Assembly (NCBI GenBank): GCA_022835595.1
Contig: BQUP01000005.1
Coordinates: 744,001 to 808,000 of the forward strand
Source of the DNA: Cystobasidium ongulense
Taxonomy: Eukaryota; Basidiomycota; Cystobasidiomycetes; Cystobasidiales; Cystobasidiaceae
Reading direction: 5' to 3'
DNA: 64,000 nt
Positions 1-10,089 of the stretch are shown one piece after another (the first letter of the stretch is position 1; each line of letters opens with the position of its first letter). Position numbers and translations under genes: made by a program. The notes below the pieces were generated by a model. The model saw nothing but the letters and a program-made list of their open reading frames with translations, was not told the DNA's origin and ran no database searches.

Positions 1-757
1 GTACAGAGCTGCTTATTCTTGAATGGTAAATCAATTAAGCTGACTTGTTTCTCCCATTTCTTGTGCAGGCTCGCGACATCCTGTTCTGCGAGGCAAAGCA
101 GTACGCTTCATGATACTCGGTCAAATTGTGGCAATCTCCTTCGCATCAGCTCTATTCCTCGCCGCTTTGGCCAATGCCCCTAGATCAGGATCAGCGTCTC
201 CAAGTTCTTTCCTCATTGTCTGCATCGCTGTAGCTTTCATCTCAATAGCGATCGTGCCTTACACAGTCGAAGACAAGACTTTCCTACCTAATCTGTTGAT
301 AATGCATGTCCTCATCACACTACCGCTATTCGCACTCTCAAATATTCAACCAGCAAATCGGGCGCAGAGCGCTCGCAGATCGATGAACTTCAAGTGGATA
401 TACTGGACTATCGCAATAGTCAGTGCCCTGATGCATGCAAAGCATAGCTTACCAGCTCTAGCGGCTGTAAACTATTCCTGGGAGAAATTCGATGCGACGC
501 TATGGCAGGTGGTATACTCTTATCCTGCCCAAGCTAGCATCTCCTGGGATGTCATGTGCACAAACGGTATTTGGCAGTTATGGGCAGTCATCGAGATCTG
601 GCGCTCCCGGTTGCAGCATAGCAGGTTCGAGACTGGTGTAGCTCTGGCATGTGTGGGAATTGTACCAACTGTAGGCAGTGCTTCGGGAATAGCCGCGTTC
701 TTAGCTATTCGAGAGGACTGGATCGCTCAGGATACACTAGCAGACAAAAAGGCTTGA
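1..757 (+). CDS. 3' part of a multi-pass membrane protein, unknown
   Basis: This is the last exon, and probably part of the previous intron, of a gene that begins left of the window. The exon can start at 69, after a TGTGCAG acceptor, and is open to a TGA at 755-757. The 200-plus visible residues are mostly hydrophobic, with about five to six membrane-length stretches; for example the start (ILGQIVAISFASALFLAA) and the segments near window positions 210-260 and 640-700. A short, charged C-terminal tail (DTLADKKA) follows the last helix. I recognise no family motif. It might be a DUF-type fungal membrane protein; nothing visible assigns a substrate. The next gene runs convergently, with stop codons 86 bp apart. 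Confidence 0.7.
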
Positions 758-843
758 ATGTGACATAGCTTTATATGCATGCATGCGAAGTAATATAGCA
801 ACAACAAGTGTGAATATACTGCCAATTGGATATACATCTAGAC

Positions 844-2065
844 TCATGAGAACAGCCAAGCTAGCAGGACCCCCAATAAAACTACCAGAGCAGCTGCAAA
901 ACCCAACAATGCATTCTGCCACTTTTCAATGTTATCATGTATGATCTCTTGATCGGTCATATGTTCCTCTAGAGCTGTCATTGTCTCCTTGCTCTTCTTG
1001 GCTATCTCTGTAGCCTTACTCAGTGTCTTTTGATATTCATCTAGCTTTTCGTGAACTGTAATGGCTGTGGTCTCTGCTGATTGCATAGTGGGCGTGGTAC
1101 CCTGCAATTTCGAATTTGTTCCAGATATCATCTCTCGAAGCTCGGTGGCGGTGTGATCCTGTCCTTCATATTGCTCTAATATATGAGAAAACATCAGGAT
1201 CTTGTGTTCGATGCTGTGCTATATTTGGAGAGGCATCGATGTGTTAGGTACAAAAAGGACATTCTTGGTTAAAAGACGAGCGACACACCTCAAGCTGTGC
1301 ACATTGTCTCTCATACTCTGAGCAATTTTTCATGGACGTCTGAATCGCTGCTATCAAGTCCGAGGGCATGAACGGATCATTGACAGAGGTTTGCAGCTCG
1401 AGTGGCGGCTGTTCTTCGTCGTCATATGGTTTATAGTCCCCACGCAATGACCTAAACAATATGCTGTGCTCTATTTCTCGTTCAGTATCGCTTAGCTCTC
1501 TTGTTGGCGGAGGTAGAAGGGTAGTGATAGCAGTATGTTGGCGACTCTCTCGACGAGCACTGTCGCTATGGTGCGAGCTAGAGACGCTTGCGCCGTGACT
1601 GGCATTTGACTGACGTGGATGTCGCGCATGTGAATGTGTTGTGCCCTGCTGGAAATCATGGCTTCTAATAGGGCGACTTGCTAGTCCCAGGCCTGCAGGA
1701 TGCGAGCTGGCTAACCCTCGGTCGAGCGGGGCGCTGTTCGGGTCTGTACTTTTATTCAGGTCTGGCGCTGTCGATATCCGGATAGATGGGAGACTGCAGC
1801 AGCAGGTCAGCACGCCTGGCCATCACAACTACATGTCCGTGCAAGACAGACTCGCCTCAGTCGGCCTTTACGATGGTGGCCCTGCCCCCACATCCGCCAA
1901 AGCCTGCTGTTCCGACGGCGACGGCGACGGCGACGCTACAAGGGCGTGTGGAGGTGGACTGCCAGGTGATGGAGTGTGCGTGGATGGTGCGAGTTGGTCT
2001 GAAGGAGCGATAGCCTCGCCTGTCGTTGGCCACCATTGCATGCTGTCAGCCATTGCCTCGATCAC
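844..2065 (-). CDS. Tail-anchored coiled-coil protein, unknown
   Basis: Three exons (2065-1872, 1793-1289, 1218-844) join in frame to 357 residues. The N-terminal half is low complexity (Pro/Ser/Thr, then Ser/His/Arg). The C-terminal third is predicted helical and coiled-coil (around QLEHSIEHKILMF to the anchor), ending in one strongly hydrophobic segment (ALLGFAAALVVLLGVLLAW) directly before the stop. That layout fits a tail-anchored protein with its bulk in the cytosol or nucleoplasm, as in SNAREs, but no SNARE central layer or HDEL signal is visible, so I do not call it one. Its start codon lies 90 bp from the divergent GH15 gene, so the two probably share a promoter region. Confidence 0.65.
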
Positions 2066-2155
2066 CCTCTAATAACATCGAGCATGGCATCAAGACCTGC
2101 TTTCTTATATACACCACAGAGCTGCCATCCAGCTGAATCCATCAATCCATCAACC

Positions 2156-5100
2156 ATGTCAGGCATGCAGACCCCCGTCAGAAGAGTCAGCGAAGACGGC
2201 CTGCTGCTGCCCCCCAACCCGTCCTGGCCGACCAGCACGACCAGCAGTGGGTACAGCACACCCGCAAGTGCCAGCGCAAAGCAAGCCTATCCCAGCGTCG
2301 CCCGCAGCGGGGCGCTCATGAAGACGGCTCGCAAGTCTGGCTACCTTGAGATCAGGTGCGCCAGCTTTGCAATGACACGCTCTTGCGGATGTTGCTGATG
2401 CTTGCTTGGATAAATAATGCATTGCCGAAACTGCCGATCACTCTGATGACCACTTTGGTTATATGCGACTCTGTATGCATTGGATGATACCCGCAGGCGA
2501 GTTGCACTGCAGCTGTTGTGTGAACAGTCACCATCTGACGCTTTCATTGCTCTGTAAATCGGCAGTGACTATGGTAGGCTATCGCAATACGTTATGGCCC
2601 ATGACATAGGTACATACCGACGCCTAAACGTGACTAATTGCCTGCCACTCTAGCTATCATTGGCAACCTACGCACAGCGGCTATGGTCAGCAGAGATGCT
2701 TCCATCGATAGCTGTGAGCTTCTTCTTACTTTCGCAAAGTATTCTTTCTGGTGTGGGGGCGTACGTACTGAAAATAAACAACCATCTACTACAGTCTGCT
2801 ATCCTTACTTCGACTCTCCCTCCATATTTGCACGCATCCTGGACAAGGACATTGGGGGCCACTTTTCCATCCAACCTACTGCAGCCGACGCACACACCAA
2901 GCAATCCTATCTGCCAAACACTGCTATCATTGTCACAAAGTTCCTTGCAGAGGAAGGGGTATGCAGTATTACAGATTTCATGCCAAGACCATCTGCAACG
3001 ACAAAAGGTGACAAACCTCTCTTACCTTGGATAGTACGAAGAGTAGAAGTTATACGAGGAAAACTTGATTTTAGACTTGAATGTTTCCCTGGTTTCGATT
3101 ATGCCAGAAAACCACACAAAACACATTTGACAGATGATGACAATTGCATGAAAGATCAGAATACAAATCTACCTCGTCAAAAAGCTGTTTTTGCTTGTGA
3201 AGATATGAAACTCGAGCTTAGATCTGTGACTGGCTGTAATGATAACTTGGCAATCAAGGAAGGAGAAGCTAGATGTCCCTCGGTAGAGTTCAAATTAGAT
3301 AAAACAACTTGGCCAGGCCATAAAGGTCCAGGTGTAGTAGCCGAGTTCTCACTCATGGAGGGACAGACTGTTGATTTTGTTTTACGGGAAGACCCTCAAA
3401 CTGTTGGAATGGTTGCGGGCGTGCCACAATCAAAGTTATCATTTGTTAATAAAGCACCAGTTCAAGATAGAGATGGAGCACACGTTATCAGTAAATTGTT
3501 CAATCTCAAAGCTATCGACCCTTATCTCGACCCCGACGCAATAGCAAGTCTCCAGGAATCGGTAAGTGATTGCAACACCATTCTCTAGTCATGTGGATGA
3601 CAAATGCTCATCTCTTCTGTGACTTTCTAGACTGGTATTTATTGGTATACTTGGGTGTACGCCATTCTTAACAGTGTCCACCATTTGTCTAACATCGCTG
3701 ATTGGCAATCTTGCCGCCACGTATAGTCAACAATCAAGGTATACAGGAAGGTGGAGAGAGTTTGGTAAGCATTGCTGCACACGACACTCCGCATGTCTGG
3801 CAGTCAAATCTGACACTCCTCCTGATTGGAAAAGTCCATCGCTCTGCTATCACACTCAAGCTTCTCACCTTTGAGCTTACTGGAGCTATCGTTGCCGCCC
3901 CGACTTTCAGCTTGCCGGAAGGCACAAATGGCGAAGGTCGCAAGTGAGTGTACCTTTCAACAGCGAAAGACTAACGGCAAATGGTTGACCGAGCGTAAAC
4001 TTTTGTTCAATCTTTTTATAGCTGGGATTATCGATTTTCTTGGATCCGTGATGCTTCTTTTACAGTCTATGCTCTTATTCGATTAGGATTCAAAGCCGAA
4101 GCTACTGCTTATATGGAGTTTATGCAGTCTCGAATAGAAGCTTCAGATTCATCCAAGCCACTACAAATTGTATTTGGCATTCGAGGCGAGACGGATCTGA
4201 CAGAAGTAAGTCAACGAGACTTGGAAAGATCCAAATGATCGAACAGGTGACAAGGCTGATGCATTGGGTGCGACTGAACAGATTGAGCTACCCCACCTGG
4301 AAGGCTATAAAGGACAGAGACCCGTACGAATTGGTAATGGTGCGGCAGATCACCTGCAATTAGACGTTTATGGAGAATTCATGGATGCGTAAGCTGCGCT
4401 CAACCGGATAAACATGAAGTGCTGAGAAAAGCTGAATTCTCCTCCGTATAACTTTTATTTACAGGGTCTACCTTTCTGCAAAACTGGCTAAACCTTGCTC
4501 ATGGGATCTATGGTGTGCAGTCCGAAAATTAGTAGATTTCGTTTGCGAACACTATAAAGAAGCCGATATGAGTATTTGGGAAGTTAGAAATGCTAAGCAA
4601 AATTTCGTTTATAGTAAAGTTATGATGTGGGTAGCTTTAGATAGGGGACTTAGACTTGCCGACAAAAGGTCATTACCTTGTCCACAAAGACAAAATTGGG
4701 AGGCTGCTAGAAATAACCTCTATGAAGATATAATGGAAAAGGTAAGTTCATTTTTCAGCCTTTATTCTTCCCGGACGCTGTCGATTTAATTTGCGTTTCA
4801 TACTCGTTCCATTTTATCTATACCTCAAGGGTTATAACAAAGAAAAAGGTTTCTTCTGCCAGAGTTACGAAAATAAAGACGCATTGGACGCCTCTATACT
4901 CGTAATGCGTAGGTTTATGCATTTCTCGATCTCCCAAGGTTGTGCCTGCACACTAACGTGTTCTATCTCTACCCTCTTGAATTCCCTCTTGTGTCCGTTT
5001 GATAGCATTGGTATTCTTCATCTCTCCAGTGGACCCTCGGTTTTTATCAACTCTTCAAGCTATCCTCAAAACACCAGAACGAGGCGGTTTGACTGCCAAT

Positions 5101-5521
5101 TCTTTGGTATATCGGTATGATACTTCAAAGACCGATGATGGTGTTGGTGGTGAAGAGGGTGCCTTTTGTAAGTTGAGAGGACCCTAAACTTGGCGGCGCA
5201 CTTTTCGCAAACTATCACTGAACCTGAACTATTCCAATTGCAATTTTGCGTGGGCTCAAATGTTCATGCGTATCAAACAAAACAGTACTCTGTGCATGCT
5301 GGGCAGTAGAAGCTTTGACAAGAGCCGGTCAACACGATGCTGATCTATTAAGACAAGCAAGAATTCAATTTGAAGATTTAATGGGTTATGCGAATCATGT
5401 TGGATTATTTTCTGAAGAAATCAGTAAAGATGGATCCTCTTTGGGTAACATGCCGTGAGTTTTCCTATTATTGAAAACCATGATTTATGAGAGTAGGTTT
5501 ATCTTTGGTTCGGTTTGCTTA

Positions 5522-5620
<99 letters not shown>

Positions 5621-5768
5621 CACTCTCACTCTCACTCTCCCTCTCACTCTCATTCTCACACACTTCCCTCGGTTTGAATCCAACAGACAAGCCTTTACGC
5701 ATATTGCCATCATCTCAGCCGCCTTCAATTTAAATCGAGTACTTGGAAACATGCCTGTAGGGTTATAA
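2156..5768 (+). CDS. GH15 glucoamylase-like glycoside hydrolase
   Basis: Fourteen exons (2156-2355, 2566-2573, 2654-2713, 2795-3561, 3631-3656, 3727-3764, 3835-3943, 4022-4205, 4282-4388, 4465-4741, 4830-4908, 5006-5167, 5286-5454, 5687-5768) give 755 residues. The N-terminal domain has the family opening ([20 protein letters not shown], then [14 protein letters not shown]). The (alpha/alpha) barrel follows: [44 protein letters not shown] and [20 protein letters not shown]. This matches bacterial and fungal GH15-related proteins with a DUF5911-type N-domain, some of which act on trehalose or alpha-glucans. There is no signal peptide, so it is likely cytosolic. Exon 2 is only 8 nt. The last intron holds a hexanucleotide repeat. 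The substrate cannot be told from sequence. Confidence 0.85.
5522..5660. repeat. (CTCTCA)n microsatellite in the last GH15 intron
   Basis: About 22 hexanucleotide units, nearly perfect for the first 90 bases and then interrupted by single changes. The array makes up most of intron 13 of the GH15 gene and lies directly upstream of the acceptor at 5686, where it doubles as a very long polypyrimidine-like tract. All six frames are open through it, which produces spurious His-Ser, Leu-Thr and Arg-Val dipeptide ORFs. Confidence 0.95.
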
Positions 5769-6467
5769 GAGCTTTCATGAAGTGAATGGGAGGCCCTGCC
5801 CTGCGTGACGTTAAAAGTTGCACCTGGCTAATTGTCTGGTGTCAATCCATTTATAATTTTGTAAGTCTTCAAACAGATCCAAGCAAGAGCAAGCGATGCA
5901 GGATCAAGCGAATGAATCGTTGTTGAGCTAATATCTGTGTCGTGATGTTCTCCGTTGTGCCCCTTCTACTTCATGCATGGAATTGTGAAATGGTGAATAG
6001 GATTGTGTAACGGTATTTGTTGATTGTGTGCGACATAGCTGTTCGAGCTCTCAATGAGCTTAGAGGGACACTTCAGCTTGTTGGATGACAGAGAGCAATG
6101 TGCCTATTCTCGCTGAGTGTGCTCTGAAGTGTGGATTGTCTGAAGTAGAATATCGAATACATATCGGCCTGGATGATCGGCTTCACTGAGCAGGCAGAAG
6201 GAAGACGTGATGGTAAAAGGTGCAGCAGACCTCGCAGGAGGGAGCGAGCTGGATGGACGGACAGCTGAGAGTTCCAGGACGATGCTGCTTGCCTTGTCAT
6301 CTGCCCATCTCGCCCTCCCTTCCAAGCTTCCCATCCCGCCGCACTGCTGGCTGCCTGGCTCGCATCTCCCGCCGTTTTCCTTCTCTTCCTTTGCTCTCTT
6401 CCATCGACCACGCTTTTCCAGTCAAGTCGTCGCATCCAGCACACCAAGTCATCACCCATCCACAACG
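5769..6467. promoter_or_regulatory. GH15 3' flank and ATP1 promoter region
   Basis: About 700 bp with no gene I can support. The left half is AT-rich 3' flank. The right half, from about 6300, is rich in C/T runs and leads into the ATP1 start; such pyrimidine tracts are common upstream of strongly expressed fungal genes. No clear TATA box was seen. Confidence 0.5.
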
Positions 6468-9098
6468 ATGATCCCCGCTCGCGCACTCACCCGCTCAGCG
6501 GCCTCTGTCGTGAGTTGGCTGCCTGCGTGCTCCCTGCGCCGTCCCCGCCCATGCGTGGTCCTCATTGGCTGATGCTGTCGATACTCGCCCGCCAATCCAT
6601 ACGCAAATCGCCCACAACACCCCACCGCAGCTCAAGAGACAGGTCGCTGCTGCCCGCTTCACCAGCCAGTTCGCTGCTCGTGCGTCTCGTGTCGTCCCTA
6701 TGCTGTGCTCGGAGTTCAATGGTCCTCGAGTGCAGCACGAGCCAGAAAGACTTCCAGCTGACGGAAATTCCCGCCCTCGAACACTCTTCCATTCAACAGC
6801 CGCTGCATTCACTGCCAGACGTGGCTATGCTACTGCCAAGCCAGGTAAGCCTTGCGCTTCTTGCCTCTCTCGTCGTCGCGTCTCGCCCGCTGACCTTTCC
6901 TCCCAATCCCGCTCCTCAAAACTTCGATCCAACCACAGCTGCATCCGAGGTCTCTTCAATCCTAGAGTCCAGAATCAGCAACAGCAACACCGAGGCAGAT
7001 TTAGCCGAGAGCGGTCGCGTACTTACAATCGGAGATGGAATTGCTCGGTGCGTTGTTGTCGTCCTAGTGCTTTTCTTGGGCTTTGCAAGTTCCGCCCTGA
7101 CACCGGCCCGCTGACTTTTGGCCCATCTTTTACCCTCAATGCACACAGTGTCTACGGTCTACGCAATGTTCAAGGTGCATATGCAACGCATCTACTTCGT
7201 TTATTCGCAATGCTCATCCTGTCTTTCTCCTCCAGCCGAAGAGATGGTTGAGTTCCAGTCCGGTGTCAGAGGCATGTGCCTCAACTTGGAAGCCGACAAT
7301 GTACGCGAAACAAGTCATATCAGAACGTACTTCTTCGCTTGCACAAGCCACTGCTCATAATGAAGTCGAATCACTCGGGAGATACCGCATCTCTTTGCTG
7401 GCAGTCGCGAACCCTGCCGAGCAAGGGCATGGCGCCGACTTTCGAGCGATTTCGATTTCATTACAAGCACTAGCTTGCGCAAATGGAGAGATGTACAAAT
7501 GAACTTCGATTTGGCAGCACACTTTCTGACTTCGTTTGTTATTCTTCTCTCTTCCCAACGTACAGGTCGGTGTTACCATCTTCGCCTCCGACAGAACCAT
7601 CAAGGAGGGTGATGCTGTCAAGCGAACCGGTCAAATTATCGATGTCCCCGTCGGCCCAGAACTTCTTGGACGAGTCGTCGATGCTCTCGGCAACCCCAGT
7701 GCGTATTCGTGCTCTGTAGCGAAAGCAAACGACACATCTACTGACTCTGCCACCCATCTCTATAGTCGATGGTAAGGGACCCATTAACGCCAAGGAACGT
7801 CGTCGTACATCCCTCAAGGCTCCCGGTGTCTTGCCCAGACACTCCGTCAACCAGGTAAGTAGTTGGAGCGTGGCAATGTGCCTAGATTATAACAGTCAGT
7901 TGACCTCTTGACGTATCTCTTCACCAGCCTATGATGACAGGTCTCAAGTCCGTCGACGCCATGGTACCCATTGGACGAGGACAACGAGAGCTTATCATTG
8001 GAGATCGTCAAACCGGTAAAACCGCCGTCGCTCTCGACACCATGCTCAACCAGAAGCAGTGGAACAACGGAGATGACGAGACCAAGAAGCTATACTGCGT
8101 TTACGTCGCCGTCGGACAAAAGCGATCTACCGTCGCCCAGCTCGTTCAGACCCTAGAAGAGAACGATGCCCTCAAGTACTCCATCGTCGTCGCTGCCACC
8201 GCCTCCGAAGCTGCTCCTCTGCAGTTCTTGGCTCCTTTCTCGGGTACCGCCATGGGAGAGTGGTTCCGTGATAACGGAAGACACGCCCTTATCATCTTCG
8301 ATGATTTGTCCAAGCAGGCTGTCGCTTACAGACAAATGTCCCTACTTCTCCGACGACCTCCCGGACGTGAGGCTTACCCCGGTGACGTTTTCTACCTCCA
8401 CTCTCGTCTCCTCGAGCGAGCTGCCAAGATGAACGACGCCCACGGAGGAGGCTCCCTCACCGCCCTACCCATCATTGAGACACAGGGTGGTGATGTCTCT
8501 GCCTACATTCCTACCAACGTCATTTCCATTACCGATGGACAGATTTTCCTGGAGGCCGAACTCTTCTTCAAGGGTGTCAGACCAGCTATTAACGTCGGTC
8601 TTTCCGTATCCCGTGTCGGTTCCGCTGCTCAGTACAAGGTGCGTCGTCTTTATATGGTTTGAACAGAACATAATAGTTCAAAGCTGATCTTCGTCCTATA
8701 ATACACAGATCATGAAGGCCGTCGCTGGTTCGCTCAAGCTTTACCTCGCCCAGTACCGTGATGTTGCCGCTTTCGCTCAGTTCGGTTCCGATCTCGATGC
8801 TTCGACCAGACACACACTCAACAGAGGTGCCCGTCTAACCGAGCTCCTAAAGCAGGCTCAGTACTCTCCTCTACCTTTCGAGGTTCAGGTCCCCATCATC
8901 TATGCCGGTGTCAACGGTCTCCTCGACAAGGTCCCAGTAGAAAAGATCACAGCTTGGGAGAAGGATTTCCTCTCTACATTGAGAAGCCAACACACCGACC
9001 TCCTCAAGCAAATTTCTGGTGGAAAGATGACCCCTGAAATCGAGTCTGGCATCAAGAAGGCTATCCAGGATCACGTCTCTAGCTACACCAGCGCATAA
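6468..9098 (+). CDS. ATP1: Mitochondrial F1Fo-ATP synthase subunit alpha
   Basis: Ten exons (6468-6509, 6631-6679, 6800-6844, 6939-7047, 7149-7174, 7236-7300, 7566-7698, 7766-7854, 7928-8638, 8709-9098) give 552 residues, the usual length. The N-terminus is a basic, Ser/Ala/Arg-rich mitochondrial presequence ([13 protein letters not shown]). Then come the beta-barrel domain ([15 protein letters not shown]), the nucleotide-binding P-loop (GDRQTGKTA, in the 7928-8638 exon), the family signature [17 protein letters not shown] and the helical C-domain ending SSYTSA. The protein forms the alpha3beta3 catalytic head in the mitochondrial matrix. Intron 2 (6680-6799) is 120 nt and stop-free in frame, so keeping it would add 40 residues to the presequence; family length favours removal. 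Codons are strongly biased to C-ending, as in highly expressed genes. Confidence 0.97.
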
Positions 9099-10089
9099 AT
9101 ATCTTCTTCCCCTAAAGAGATGCACCCATGTCACAACCACACCAAAAAAGAAGCATGATATAGGTCTTTCCACTATAGAGAAAACTTGAATGAGCCAGTG
9201 TAATTTCAACCTTAGGAGTCGCTCTTTTACAGACGATTTTGGCAATTTTATACTACCCCTAAAACGAAATGATCTGACGTGACGCTTGGATTTCTTTCCA
9301 TCGAGTTCCTCATCTGTTTACTCGCTACCTGAACTTCACCACTGCTAACTCTTACGCTGAACAGCCAAGACGTTGCATGCATGCTCGGCGAATTGGCAGT
9401 AGTATCGCAAGCTCAGTTCGATATTTCAGGCTATGAACGAAAGAGCCTTATTACTTTGCAGTGTGATGCTTCTGCCGTCTCCCTTGGCAGCATACCGCTA
9501 AGGACTCGGCTGCTCTGATTTTCAAGGCGACCAAATGCTTACAAGTCGCTAAATTGTGACTAGCGAACCCATTTTCTGCGAGTACGAGTTCTTGCTGGTG
9601 CAACTACAACTTAGCACAAGTGTCTGACGAATATTTGGGAAGGCAAATTGGTTCGGGATAATCTTTCATTGCAGAATACTACGCAGGCGTTTCTATGTTG
9701 CAAGAAAAATTCAAAACCGTCTCTAAAAGTTGCGATCTAATTGGACAGGAAAAAAATTTAAAAGGATACAAAAGTTGTTTATGATGAACAGAATCCAGGG
9801 CAAGATTGATAGGATTGTTTCTTTTTCTCTACAAGTCAAAATTGACTGAACTGAAATGTCATAGACAAATGAAAAAAAGGGATCCTTCAAGAGAGATAAA
9901 ACAGCGGGTTTTGTTTCGTTTCTTTCAATCCAAATCCGCTGTTTTTCTTTTCTGTTCAATACTCTTCTTTTTTTGAAATAAGTATAAAATGTGACTGATA
10001 AACTCCGACACTCCAACACTGTCAAAGGGCCGACAAAGCAAGGATAATATATAAATTGGGGGGAATGAGAAAGAATGTGTCAAAAGGAA
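9099..10089. other. Convergent 3' flanks of ATP1 and the bZIP gene
   Basis: About 990 bp between two convergent genes. AT-rich stretches after 9700 (runs of A and T, TATAAA-like words) suit 3' UTRs and polyadenylation signals on both strands. A 100-codon minus-strand ORF inside (9723-10025) is AT-rich and shows no protein-like features. No gene seen. Confidence 0.5.

Noticed and set aside
5471-5768. ORFs of His-Ser, Leu-Thr, Arg-Val and Glu-Ser dipeptide repeats
   Set aside because: They are translations of the CTCTCA microsatellite in all frames; only the tail at 5687-5768 is coding, as the last GH15 exon.
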